DNA from: an uncultured Clostridia bacterium
GTDB lineage: Bacteria; Bacillota; Clostridia; TANB77; CAG-508
NCBI GenBank assembly: GCA_934120675.1
Contig: CAKOUU010000004.1
Span: 1 to 64,000 of the forward strand
Reading direction: 5' to 3'
DNA: 64,000 nt
A program made the translations under genes and the position numbers. Shown piece after piece: positions 18,346-26,832 of the stretch; position 1 is the first letter of the stretch, and each line of letters starts with the position of its first letter. The notes beneath the pieces were generated by a model. It made no database searches and was not told where the DNA came from. It saw only the letters and a list, made by a program, of their open reading frames with translations.

Positions 18346-19085
18346 TATAATCCAAATATTAATTTTCCTAATGCTAAAACTCCTTTTGAAACCCAGTTTA
18401 TTGCAGGTGTTATTATTGTACCAGCAATGCCTGTTATCCAAATTAATACAAATACAATATAAAATATTTGCTCATTATTTACAAAAAATTCTTTTGCCTT
18501 GTATGGTAAAAATGGCATTATTATTTTTGAGCCATCTAGTGGTGGTAATGGTATCAAGTTAAATACACCAAGTCCAATGTTTATTGAAATTGTACTTGAT
18601 AATAACATTAATATTACCATTCCTACAGTTGATGTCATAAAAGCAATTCCTGCAAATTTGTATATTGCACAATATATTAATGTGAATATTATTGCAAGTA
18701 TAAAGTTCATTAATGGTCCTGCAAGTGAAACTATTGCTTCTCCTTTTTCCATCGAAATTTTTCTTGTATAATTTCTTGGGTCTACTTCTACTGGTTTTCC
18801 CCATCCAAATCCTGCAACTAATAGCATTAGTGTTCCTATTGGGTCTAAGTGTGCAAATGGATTTAGACTTAGTCTTCCTTGCCTTTTTGCTGTGTCATCC
18901 CCTAGTTTATATGCTGCATATCCATGTGCAAATTCATGGAATGTTATTGCTATAAGCACTCCTGGTGCACTTAGTAATAAACCTAATAATTGACCTGGAT
19001 TTGTTGCATATTGTACTACTAAAAAAAACAACATAATTCCAATTATTATATACATTGTTCTTTTGTCAAAATTAAAACTAAACAT
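18345..19085 (-). CDS. Site-2-type (M50) membrane metalloprotease
   Basis: 246 residues from the ATG at 19083-19085, which has GAAGGGAG 5 bases upstream; a 10-residue upstream extension lacks such a site. The zinc motif HEFAHGYAAYKLGDDTA (about residue 50) and the second motif NLIPLPPLDGSKI (about 197, with Asp ligand) identify the YwhC/SpoIVFB-like rhomboid-independent S2P branch. About five or six helices are visible. Such proteases cut substrates inside the membrane. The short form without a PDZ domain is usual in Clostridia. It is upstream of tsaD on the same strand. Confidence 0.92.
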   Translation of the reverse strand: MFSFNFDKRTMYIIIGIMLFFLVVQYATNPGQLLGLLLSAPGVLIAITFHEFAHGYAAYKLGDDTAKRQGRLSLNPFAHLDPIGTLMLLVAGFGWGKPVEVDPRNYTRKISMEKGEAIVSLAGPLMNFILAIIFTLIYCAIYKFAGIAFMTSTVGMVILMLLSSTISINIGLGVFNLIPLPPLDGSKIIMPFLPYKAKEFFVNNEQIFYIVFVLIWITGIAGTIITPAINWVSKGVLALGKLIFGL

Positions 19086-19128
19086 AAAATTCTCCCTTCG
19101 TTTACATATCCCCAAATATTTTCACTTA

Positions 19129-19860
19129 TTAATCCACTTCTTCTGATACTTGCTTTATTAACGATTCAAAGTCTGATAATTTTTTATCAAGCCTAACTTG
19201 GCATTTTTGAAAAACTTCAACTAATGCTTCAACATTTCCAGTTGTTTGTGCCTCATATAATGCTTCTCTATATTCCTTATTATATTCATCGTCTATTGCT
19301 ATTAAATCAACCGAATTTTCTATACATTGTCTTAATATAATAAATCTTCCTATTCTTCCATTTCCATCTTGAAAAGGATGTATATGTTCAAACTTTTGAT
19401 GAAAATCAGCAATTGAATAAATATCCTTTTTACTTTCTTTCCAGTCTTCTAATAAATTATACATTTTATTTTCTACCAAATGTGGTTCACATAATTTTAA
19501 ATCTGTTTTTGATAATCTATTTTCATATTTTTTCCATTTTCCTATATTATCAATTTCGTCATCAACTGTTCCTTTTTTTAGTAGTCTGTGCCATTCCCAC
19601 AATAAATATTTGTCAAAAGGTTCTTGCAATGTATTTATAACTACATCAAATAATTCTAATGAATTTTTTGTTTCTATTACATCATCTAAGAAGTGTTCTC
19701 CTTTAACCTGTTTTTGTTCTAGTAAATCTATTAAATTTTCTTTACTAAATGTACTTCCTTCGAGTTTGTTTGAGTGATATAAATATTCTATTTTTATTGC
19801 GTCATATACTGAATTTTTTATTTTTGATAATTTTTGTATTACTTTTACAGATATTTTCAT
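19129..19860 (-). CDS. Fic-domain protein with N-terminal inhibitory motif
   Basis: 243 residues from the ATG at 19858-19860 with AAGGGGGG upstream; the frame extends 30 bases further without a site. The Fic core motif HPFQDGNGRIGR is complete (about residues 165-176), including the catalytic His and the phosphate-binding GNGR. Near the N-terminus SNKLEG (about residues 31-36) matches the (S/T)xxxE(G/N) helix that blocks ATP in class II Fic proteins. So the predicted activity is auto-inhibited AMP or nucleotidyl transfer to a protein target. It is 19 bases downstream of a Nudix-like gene, suggesting joint expression. Confidence 0.9.
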   Translation of the reverse strand: MKISVKVIQKLSKIKNSVYDAIKIEYLYHSNKLEGSTFSKENLIDLLEQKQVKGEHFLDDVIETKNSLELFDVVINTLQEPFDKYLLWEWHRLLKKGTVDDEIDNIGKWKKYENRLSKTDLKLCEPHLVENKMYNLLEDWKESKKDIYSIADFHQKFEHIHPFQDGNGRIGRFIILRQCIENSVDLIAIDDEYNKEYREALYEAQTTGNVEALVEVFQKCQVRLDKKLSDFESLIKQVSEEVD

Positions 19861-19879
19861 AATGTTCCCCCCTTTTATC

Positions 19880-20299
19880 TTAGATATCAAATGATTTTAC
19901 AAATTGTATAATATCACTATTCACTTTTTGTATTCTCTCATCATTTTCAAATTCTTTAAAAGAAAACCACTTGTATTTTATATTAAAACACTGAAATTCT
20001 TTTTTATTAAATTCTTCAATATTTTTTAGTATGTTTACTTTATAAAAGAAATGTTGATATTCTTTTTCTATTTTATCACTTTCTGAGAATTTTTTATGTA
20101 TCTTTTCACTAACAAATGATATCTCAACATCTTCCTTCTCAATGTTTAACATTTCTTTTATTTCGTTATAAATTGATTCCATGTCTTCTTTGTTTTTCAT
20201 TTTACTGTTTAAAAATAAATAGCAATTCCATTTTTTGTCATAATATTGTAAATATTCATTTTTTTCGTTTTTTATTATGATTATTGAATGTGTGTTCAT
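19880..20299 (-). CDS. Nudix-like protein lacking a clear Nudix box
   Basis: 139 residues from the ATG at 20297-20299 with AAAGGGAG upstream; a longer Lys-rich start at 20353 lacks a site. The N-terminus reads like a Nudix first strand (HSIIIIKNEKNEYLQY), and the C-terminal half has the aromatic FFYKVN and KWFSFKEF strands, but I cannot find GX5EX7REUXEEXGU. It may be a degenerate Nudix fold used for binding, or an unrelated small protein. Its position directly before Fic could mean that it modulates nucleotide supply or toxicity; that is inference only. Confidence 0.55.
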   Translation of the reverse strand: MNTHSIIIIKNEKNEYLQYYDKKWNCYLFLNSKMKNKEDMESIYNEIKEMLNIEKEDVEISFVSEKIHKKFSESDKIEKEYQHFFYKVNILKNIEEFNKKEFQCFNIKYKWFSFKEFENDERIQKVNSDIIQFVKSFDI

Positions 20300-20391
20300 A
20301 ACTTTTCTCCCTTTTGGTTTATCTTTTGATTTTTTCTTGTTATTATATTTCATACTTTATCATATTTTTGTTAAAATTTCAATTACTATAC

Positions 20392-22218
20392 TTATTTTTC
20401 TTTCTTAAAATATTCGATTTCATATTTATCCAATAAATCCATAGATATTTTTCCTTGCTTTAATGCTTCTTCTGCTGTCATTGCAACCCCATTTGGAAAA
20501 TATACCATAACAACCTTTGTTTTTTGTGAAGGATAATAATACTCATATTTTTCGTCTTCAAAAAATTTATATTCTCCCCCTTGTAAATATTTGCTATAAT
20601 ATTTCTCTCTATCTGCTAAAGTTGTACTATCAAATATTTTAGTTTCATCTGTTTCTTCTATCTTTTCTAAAATGTCATTGTTATCTACTTTTAATGCAAA
20701 ATACGGTTTATCAAAATTTGCCTCTTTCATAAATATTATAAAAGTATCTTGAAAATAACAATATTTTGTATCTTGTCCTATTCCCATATATTCTGTAACC
20801 ATTGTTGCTTTACTTGATAAATTACATCCTCTTTCATTTAAATAAAAATTAACATTTTGTATAACATCATATATGTATAATCCTTTAGAATTTTTTATCT
20901 TTTTATCATATAATTGGTTGTAATTAATCATTCCATTTACCTTTACATATGGAACTCTTAGTTCGTCATCTTCTGAAAATTCTGTACGTCCTTTATAGTT
21001 TTTTGTTTTTGCTTTTATGTCTTCATAATATTCGTCAAATGATTTTTTATCATCTGTTCTATAAAGTATTATTTCGTCTCCTTCTTTTGTTTTTAATTTT
21101 ATAGCCATATCATTACTTAATAAACTACCATTATTTAATTTATTATAAAATAGAATTTCAACATTTTTATTCATTTTTTCTGAACTCGCATTATTTATTC
21201 CAAAATATTTAATATATTCTTCACTATTTCCAAATGTCCATTTATAATCACTAAAATTGTCAAATGATTCTAAAAAGTTCAATTCTTTGTTAAGTGTAGC
21301 ATCTATTTTGTATCCATTTGTAACTGTTCTTTCTACATTTATTTTATAATCATTTGGATTCAACATTTCTTTTGAAAATGTACTTTCATTTAAATCATTT
21401 GCAATTTGTGGCATTTCACCTTCTAATTCTATCTTATTTAATCCAATTTTATCTTCTAGTTCTTTCCATGCTAAATCTAGTGTTCCCACCCATAAATTAT
21501 TTATTGTATTTTCATCTAGTGTACTTTGATATGATGGATTCATTGTAATATTATGATTTGTATTATTTTTTATATACTTATTATATATAACTGTTGTAGC
21601 ATAGACTATTCCTGATAATGCAATTGTTGTGCATATAATTATTACAAAAATTTTCAAAACTTTATTCATTTTATCAAATCCTTTCTTTAGCAGGATTTTT
21701 CTTAATTGTTTTTTTCCTCTATGTATTAAATTCTTTGTGTTTTGTAGAGTTTCTCCTAATATTTTAGATGTTTCTTCATAAGATAGTCCTTCAATATTTA
21801 CGAGATAAATTGCATTTTTATATCTTTCATCTAACAATTCTATTGATTCTAATAGTTCTTTTTTACTTTCCTCTGTTGTAATAATATCTAATACATCTTT
21901 TTCAATTTGTTCATCATCATTTGTAAGATATTTTTCTGTTATTTCATTTCTTCTTTTTTCTACATTTATATAATTTAGTGCTTTGCTTCTTGCAACAAGA
22001 TATATATAGTATTTAAAAGAACTATTTTCTCTCATTTGGTGCTGTATAACGTATATAAAAGTTTCTTGAGCTATGTCCTCTGATTTTTGATAGTCTTTTA
22101 CTATGTTATAAATAAAATATTCAATTTTATTTTTGTATTTGTTATAAAGAATTTCAAATGCTTCTTTTTCTCCATTCAAATAATCATTGTACAATTTTTT
22201 ATCTAAATCTTTCTCCAT
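20392..22218 (-). CDS. ECF sigma factor fused to a membrane/extracytoplasmic domain
   Basis: 608 residues. Residues 1-180 form an ECF sigma factor: region 2 (EILYNKYKNKIEYFIYNIV; DIAQETFIYVI) and region 4 (LDERYKNAIYLVNIEGLSYE; LGETLQNTKNLIHRGKKQLR). Without a stop the chain continues into a membrane helix (about residues 188-209) and a ~400-residue extracytoplasmic part. The helix and following SGIVYATTVIYNKYIK match the membrane partners encoded separately beside the two other sigma genes in this window. Met184 (21669) has AAAGG 9 bases upstream, so an independent membrane protein could also be made. A covalent sigma/sensor fusion would place the sigma factor at the membrane. The external domain is not recognised. 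Confidence 0.8.
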   Translation of the reverse strand: MEKDLDKKLYNDYLNGEKEAFEILYNKYKNKIEYFIYNIVKDYQKSEDIAQETFIYVIQHQMRENSSFKYYIYLVARSKALNYINVEKRRNEITEKYLTNDDEQIEKDVLDIITTEESKKELLESIELLDERYKNAIYLVNIEGLSYEETSKILGETLQNTKNLIHRGKKQLRKILLKKGFDKMNKVLKIFVIIICTTIALSGIVYATTVIYNKYIKNNTNHNITMNPSYQSTLDENTINNLWVGTLDLAWKELEDKIGLNKIELEGEMPQIANDLNESTFSKEMLNPNDYKINVERTVTNGYKIDATLNKELNFLESFDNFSDYKWTFGNSEEYIKYFGINNASSEKMNKNVEILFYNKLNNGSLLSNDMAIKLKTKEGDEIILYRTDDKKSFDEYYEDIKAKTKNYKGRTEFSEDDELRVPYVKVNGMINYNQLYDKKIKNSKGLYIYDVIQNVNFYLNERGCNLSSKATMVTEYMGIGQDTKYCYFQDTFIIFMKEANFDKPYFALKVDNNDILEKIEETDETKIFDSTTLADREKYYSKYLQGGEYKFFEDEKYEYYYPSQKTKVVMVYFPNGVAMTAEEALKQGKISMDLLDKYEIEYFKKEK

Positions 22219-22280
22219 TTTTTACCTGCTTTCATTTATATATAACAGTAACATTAAATAAAGTTTCATATATAATAGCA

Positions 22281-22313
22281 TAAAAGCAAGTGAGTATCAA
22301 TCACTTGCTCTTA
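22281..22313 (-). terminator. Terminator of the second sigma module
   Basis: AGCAAGTGA (22285-22293) pairs with TCACTTGCT (22301-22309) around 7 bases, followed on the minus strand by TTTTAT, about 30 bases after the stop at 22339. Confidence 0.85.
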
Positions 22314-22338
22314 AACATTTCTAAATACTTATTATAAA

Positions 22339-23355
22339 TCAGTCTAATTTTACAATCAATAATTGATTTGCATCAATTGAACTATCAATACTATTATACC
22401 CATATTCATAAGCCTCTCTTTCAGGAAAATACCTTTTTGTCAAGTATTTAAATGAAATCGAATTAATTTTTTTATTTATTGAATTTCTTTCATTCATAAA
22501 AAATATTCCATCTTTAAATTCTAAATCAATTATTCTAATATAATCATCATATTTTGAATATATTCTTAAAAAGCCTTCTTCACCATTTTGAGATTTTTTT
22601 ATTAGTTCATCAATTGCATATTTATCATTTGACAATATATTGTAGTTTTCTTCTACAAAGCAACCGTCGTTCAGTGCATTTTCCACACTATAATTGTCTG
22701 GTAAAGAATCTAGACTAGCAAAATTATTAGTTTCTATCTTTGGATATTCAATAGTTATATTAGTTTTTTCTCTTAACAATGCCTTATCAATAATAGCATA
22801 TAATGTTATAGTCGTTTTATTATAGTTTGGTTTTTCTTTTTGTTTTAACTTTATACAAGTTGTTGTTTCATCAGCGTTAACATCTGATATTGTTAAATCA
22901 GATTCATATGGTTGGCGAGAGCCCCAATTTCCAATAATAATCAAAAAATTATCATTAAAACTGTCTTGTGTCATTTCTGGTAATTCATTTATCTTTGTTT
23001 TGTATATATCATAATCTTCGATATTTGTTATTATTTTGTAATATAAATCAACTTTATCTGCATATATCATATCGTTTGAAAAATCGTTTGAAAAAGTGCA
23101 TTCTTTTACAACAAAAAGTTGATTTGAATTTATTTCATTTTGTTTTTTTATATATTCATTGTAAATTTTATTACTAGCAAATACTATCCCTGTTGTTCCA
23201 AACAAAGAAATAATTATAGCGGCTACAATTTTAAAAAAACTATTCTTTTTTATACTTTCTTCTTTTTTAATTTCCGATAAAATTACTTCATAATTATTAT
23301 TTTTATTATAATATTTATCTCTAAAATATTTTTGTAATTCTTTTTTATTCTTCAT
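22339..23355 (-). CDS. Membrane partner of ECF sigma module 2
   Basis: 338 residues from the ATG at 23353-23355 with GGGAGGTG 7 bases upstream; its first codons overlap the end of the shifted sigma frame by 11 bases, implying translational coupling. The cytoplasmic N-terminus is about 45 residues (ELQKYFRDKYYNKN). One helix (about residues 47-68) is followed by IVFASNKIYNEYIKKQNEI, the same transition seen in the fused protein at 20392-22218. About 265 external residues follow, with no recognised fold. By position and topology it is a candidate anti-sigma or sensor protein. Confidence 0.7.
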   Translation of the reverse strand: MKNKKELQKYFRDKYYNKNNNYEVILSEIKKEESIKKNSFFKIVAAIIISLFGTTGIVFASNKIYNEYIKKQNEINSNQLFVVKECTFSNDFSNDMIYADKVDLYYKIITNIEDYDIYKTKINELPEMTQDSFNDNFLIIIGNWGSRQPYESDLTISDVNADETTTCIKLKQKEKPNYNKTTITLYAIIDKALLREKTNITIEYPKIETNNFASLDSLPDNYSVENALNDGCFVEENYNILSNDKYAIDELIKKSQNGEEGFLRIYSKYDDYIRIIDLEFKDGIFFMNERNSINKKINSISFKYLTKRYFPEREAYEYGYNSIDSSIDANQLLIVKLD

Positions 23356-23888
23356 CTTTTTCACCTCCCGAAAAATTTTTTCTTATTTTTTTTAACATTC
23401 TATATAAATTTGTTTTTACTGTTGATTCATTTATTTCCATCTCTTCAGAAATTTGCTCAAATGTCATATCTAAAGCAAAATGCAAATAAAAAATTTTAGC
23501 TGTTTCAACATCTAATTGAATTATGTACTTCCAAATTTTATCTAAATTGTCTTTTGTAATAAAGTCTACTTCTATATTTATGCCGTGAATCTATATCAAT
23601 TGTAAATTCTTCATTATCATTTTCTCTATAAATAGAAATAACTTTTATTTTTTCATTTGATTTGTAATATTTTATTATCTTATTTTTGGCAATAGTTATA
23701 ATGTATGCTTGATAATTTATAACTTCTTTTTTATCCTTTATTATCCTATATAATTCTAAATAAGTTTCTTGAATAATGTCATCTACATCATTAAGATTAT
23801 TACATTTACATATTATATATTTAAGTGTATTGTTATATGTTTCATTATATATTTTGTTAAATTTTTTTAAAAATTTATGAGTACCCAT
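23345..23888 (-). CDS. ECF sigma factor, split by a +1 shift at CGG
   Basis: Codons 1-101 (23888-23586) give sigma region 2 (LKKFNKIYNETYNNTLKYII; DVDDIIQETYLELYRIIKD; AYIITIAKNKIIKYYKS). Codon 102 is CGG, after which the triplet frame reaches TAA within 16 codons. Reading CGGC (23585-23582) as one codon continues INIEVDFITKDNLDKIWKYI and gives a full region 4 (FALDMTFEQISEEMEINEST; VKTNLYRMLKKIRKNFSGG), ending at 23345. The joined product is 180 residues, normal for ECF sigma factors. Region 4 is thus intact in the shifted frame. Start: ATG with GGAGGG upstream. Confidence 0.85.
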
Positions 23889-24008
23889 TTTTCTCCCTCC
23901 TATCTTATACGATATTGAAAAAATTGAAAAAGTTTCAAATTTATATAATATTTTTTATTGTACCATATTCTGTCTAATATTATCCTTAATTAAAAATAAA
24001 CAGATAAT

Positions 24009-24225
24009 CTATTTTTTTAATTTTTGAAGTATTGTGCTTATGATTTCTTTGGTTTTTGGTTTATCTATAATGGTATATCCAAAATAATCAAATTTTAGTT
24101 TTTCTAATTCTTCTTTTATTCTTGTTTTTATTGAATCTTTACTATATTCCTTTTGTTTTTCATCTGCTAAATCTCTTATTAAATTTTTTCTCTTTTTATA
24201 ATTTCTATTGCTTCTATTCCAGTTG
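24009..24225 (-). pseudogene. C-terminal fragment of an unrecognised gene
   Basis: On the minus strand a frame reads ...EELEKLKFDYFGYTIIDKPK and ends KLKK at a TAG (24009-24011). Upstream, a one-base shift in an A run near 24190 separates it from a further open stretch (GIEAIEIIKREK). No start or ribosome binding site is visible. It abuts the SH3 fragment on the opposite strand, so this is debris of two genes joined by deletion. Confidence 0.4.
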
Positions 24226-24432
24226 AAACAGTAACTGTTTTATATTTTTCTGGAAACAGTGCCTTTATCGAATACAGTACATCTAGTAAACCTAAGCAGG
24301 GATTTGTAAATAAATCCGCATTACGTTACATTAATAGATATAACCAAACTGCTGTAGGCAGGGTTACATGTTATATGTCTCTTACCCAGCTGGTAACTCA
24401 ACTAAATATGGATATATTTACGCAAACTAATT
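24226..24432 (+). pseudogene. Remnant of a bacterial SH3-domain (cell-wall) protein
   Basis: On the plus strand VETVTVLYFSGNSAFIEYST then SSKPKQGFVNKSAL is the typical end of a bacterial SH3 domain in Clostridia cell-wall hydrolases. After a shift near 24375 another frame gives LYVSYPAGNSTKYGYIYAN and a stop. There is no start, the catalytic part is missing, and the frame is broken. Confidence 0.6.
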
Positions 24433-24461
24433 AACATTAAGCATCAAAAACGTCCTCTATC

Positions 24462-24492
24462 AAAAAAGAAGTCCAGTTTGGACTTCTTTTTT
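24462..24492. terminator. Bidirectional terminator after the SH3 remnant
   Basis: GAAGTCCA (24468-24475) pairs with TGGACTTC (24479-24486), with A and T runs on either side. Confidence 0.85.
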
Positions 24493-24588
24493 CTACATTT
24501 ATATAATTTAGCGATTTGCTTCTTGCAACAAGATATATATAGTATTTAAATGAACTATTTTCTCTCATTTGGTGTTGTATAACATATA
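24492..24588 (-). pseudogene. Duplicated fragment of the sigma gene at 20392-22218
   Basis: About 95 bases nearly identical to 21958-22052 inside sigma region 2 of the fused gene (shared core GCTTCTTGCAACAAGATATA). Substitutions are few. It has no start or end and is a displaced piece, probably left by recombination between sigma paralogues. Confidence 0.75.
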
Positions 24589-24628
24589 TTATAGTATAAG
24601 AGCAAGTGGACATTAATCACTTACTTAT

Positions 24629-25285
24629 TTAATCATTTGTAACATCCCCATTACCACTGACAGGAATTGTTTCTCCTAAGTATGTAGGTTCTGGCTTAAA
24701 TATACATTTTATAAAATCTTTATCTCTTGCCAATATTTCTCTTATTTCTCTATATGTTGCTCCTACATATTGTCTTGGATCTGCTCCAACTCCATATGCT
24801 TCTAAATCTAGTTGTTTTGCAATATATAATGCTCTATACAAATGATATTTTTGAGTTACTATAACAATTCTTTTTGCTTTAAAAATTGCTTTTGCTCTAT
24901 AAATACTTTCATAAGTTGAAAATCCTGCATGGTCCATAAAAATATCTTCTGATTTAACTCCTCTTTCAATAGCATAGTTTTTCATTATATTTACTTCATC
25001 ATATTCTGCTCTACCATGGTCTCCACTCATTATTATTTTATTTGATACATTATTTTTATATAAATTTATTCCTTCTAATAATCTATCTTCTAGCATAGGA
25101 CTAGGCTCATTATTCCATATTCCGGCACCTAAAACTATTATACAATCTATGTTTGATAATTTTGTATAGTCTACTCCTTGCACTATTTGTTTATTAGTAG
25201 ATTTTTTCACATATAAATTTATACCTATAATAATTGTTACCATTATAATAATTGCAATTGTTCCATATTTTAATATTTTTTTCAT
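24629..25285 (-). CDS. YdcF/SanA-family (DUF218) membrane-anchored protein
   Basis: 218 residues from the ATG at 25283-25285, preferred because GGAGAAAAG precedes it. An N-terminal helix (about residues 5-26) anchors the DUF218 domain: IDCIIVLGAGIWNNEPSPML (about 46-65), MSGDHGRAEYDE, ERGVKSEDI, DHAGFSTYES and IVTQKYHLYRALYIAK. SanA-like members act in envelope integrity; the exact chemistry is unknown. It is followed by a weak hairpin and preceded by a zinc-ribbon gene on the same strand. Confidence 0.9.
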   Translation of the reverse strand: MKKILKYGTIAIIIMVTIIIGINLYVKKSTNKQIVQGVDYTKLSNIDCIIVLGAGIWNNEPSPMLEDRLLEGINLYKNNVSNKIIMSGDHGRAEYDEVNIMKNYAIERGVKSEDIFMDHAGFSTYESIYRAKAIFKAKRIVIVTQKYHLYRALYIAKQLDLEAYGVGADPRQYVGATYREIREILARDKDFIKCIFKPEPTYLGETIPVSGNGDVTND

Positions 25286-25316
25286 ATATCTTTTCTCCAT
25301 ATTTTTTATTTTGTAC

Positions 25317-25520
25317 CTAGTTCATTAGAAAATCAAATATGTTCATTGCTGCACTTGTTCCTGTTTTGTATAATTCCGTGTATCCGCATTTGGTACAACT
25401 AATTGTTATAAATTTCTTATTTTGAACATCAAAAATTTTCGAAAAATTTCCTCCAGTTGCCTGAAATTGGTCCTTTTCATATTCTTCATTTCCACATTTT
25501 GGACATTTCCATTTTTCCAT
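25317..25520 (-). CDS. Small zinc-ribbon protein (DUF2082-like)
   Basis: 67 residues. Two knuckles CPKCGNEEYE (residue 5) and CTKCGYTELYK (residue 42) frame a short beta region with QATGGNFSKIFDVQNKKF, the layout of the small nucleic-acid-binding zinc-ribbon family PF09855. The start ATG has GGAGGTAATGATA upstream. Function unknown. It is 31 bases upstream of the YdcF-like gene. Confidence 0.85.
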   Translation of the reverse strand: MEKWKCPKCGNEEYEKDQFQATGGNFSKIFDVQNKKFITISCTKCGYTELYKTGTSAAMNIFDFLMN

Positions 25521-25614
25521 TATATCATTACCTCCAATTACAATATTTTCTCACAAAGTTGTATGATTGTTTTTTATATTCTAACACAAAAAATATTTTC
25601 AAACAATCTATTAT

Positions 25615-25672
25615 TAAAAAAAAGTCCAAACTGAACTATACCCCTAAAAGATAAAGTTCATACTGGACTTCT
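25615..25672 (-). terminator. Terminator of the third sigma module
   Basis: AAGTCCAAACTGAACT ... AGTTCATACTGGACTT inverted repeat (about 25622-25637 with 25654-25670) directly after the stop at 25675, followed on the minus strand by a T run. Confidence 0.8.
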
Positions 25673-25674
25673 TT

Positions 25675-26832
25675 TTATTTTTCTATAAGATTATATTGAT
25701 CTTCCATTAATTGTGCAACTTGTTCATTTGAACCATTCCATCTATTTCCACCAATAATTTCTCCTGTCGTTGCATCAACATAATAAACATATCTTTCTTG
25801 ATAATACTCATTATAATAATCATAATAAATTTTTACTTCCCAAACTTTTCTGACACGATTATCAACTTTGTAAAATTCTGCGTTATCTTTTATTTTATAT
25901 GTTCCATTTTCATCACATTCATAATTAATTGTTCCTTTATTGTAATTTTCTATATCTTTCTCTCTATATACAACATCTGCATTCATTTTATCGATACCAA
26001 TTTGTGCTTCGGTAGTTGCTATATTATGCCTTGTTTCAATTTTTTTATCTCTTTCTGTTGCAATTCTTATTGCTTCCTCTTTTGTAATAATTTGTTCATT
26101 ATTTTCATATTTTGAGTTTTCTATATTTAGACTATATAGACCATTAATTGTTGGTATCCACCCAATTGATATTTTTTCGTACTGATTATATAAATCTCCA
26201 TATTTTTTATAAAAATCTGCATACCAAATATATGAAGCCTTATCATTTTCCATATTTCTATGAAGTGATACTAATTCGTATTCATCATTATTATTTTCTG
26301 GATTATATTTTGCTAATAATTCTTTTGCCGTCTTTCTTGCTTCTTCTCTTGTAATTCCATAATTATATGGAATTTTATAATTATATGATGGAATATTTAA
26401 ACTTTCAAAATTCCCTTTACTATCCATCTGCATTGTTCCTTTTGTGAACCCTATATCCCATATAACATCATTTCCTCGCCAACTTTTCATTAATCCTAGT
26501 CCGTTTATTTCATCTTCTAATCCTATTTTTCTTAAATATTCTTCTGCTTTTTTTCTGGCATCTTCCTCACTAATTGCATTTTCTTTATCTTTTTCAGTAA
26601 TTTCATTAGATACTTTATATGATTCAGGTTGTTTCCATATTTTATCATAAATGGCAGTTCCTGTTGCATATACTATTCCTGTTCCTATTCCTAATGTTAT
26701 AATCGCTGCTGCAACATATTTTGAAATTTTATTTATTTTCGGCATTTCTTTTTTCTCCTTTGCAAATTCAGATACAGCTATTTTTATTTGTGATTTTTTT
26801 ATAATGTTTTCTATTATTTTATCTTCTTTCAT
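25675..26832 (-). CDS. PepSY-like membrane partner of ECF sigma module 3
   Basis: 385 residues from the ATG at 26830-26832, seven bases after GGGGG; it overlaps the end of the sigma gene by 14 bases. Cytoplasmic N-terminus ~35 residues, helix at about 36-58 (YVAAAIITLGIGTGIVYAT), then AIYDKIWKQPESYK and a ~320-residue external region. That region has repeated PepSY-like units (SEEDARKKAEEYLRKIG; TREEARKTAKELLAKY; ITKEEAIRIATERDKK) and ends with YYVDATTGEIIGGNRW. PepSY units usually bind or inhibit extracellular peptidases. Coupling to a sigma gene suggests a surface sensor or anti-sigma role. Confidence 0.75.
   Translation of the reverse strand: MKEDKIIENIIKKSQIKIAVSEFAKEKKEMPKINKISKYVAAAIITLGIGTGIVYATGTAIYDKIWKQPESYKVSNEITEKDKENAISEEDARKKAEEYLRKIGLEDEINGLGLMKSWRGNDVIWDIGFTKGTMQMDSKGNFESLNIPSYNYKIPYNYGITREEARKTAKELLAKYNPENNNDEYELVSLHRNMENDKASYIWYADFYKKYGDLYNQYEKISIGWIPTINGLYSLNIENSKYENNEQIITKEEAIRIATERDKKIETRHNIATTEAQIGIDKMNADVVYREKDIENYNKGTINYECDENGTYKIKDNAEFYKVDNRVRKVWEVKIYYDYYNEYYQERYVYYVDATTGEIIGGNRWNGSNEQVAQLMEDQYNLIEK

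Noticed and set aside
24205..24330. Minus-strand open frame reading LGLLDVLYSIKALFPEKYKT opposite the SH3 remnant
   Set aside because: The plus strand carries the diagnostic IEYSTSS...GFV bacterial SH3 pattern; the minus frame has no start and is explained as its shadow over most of its length.
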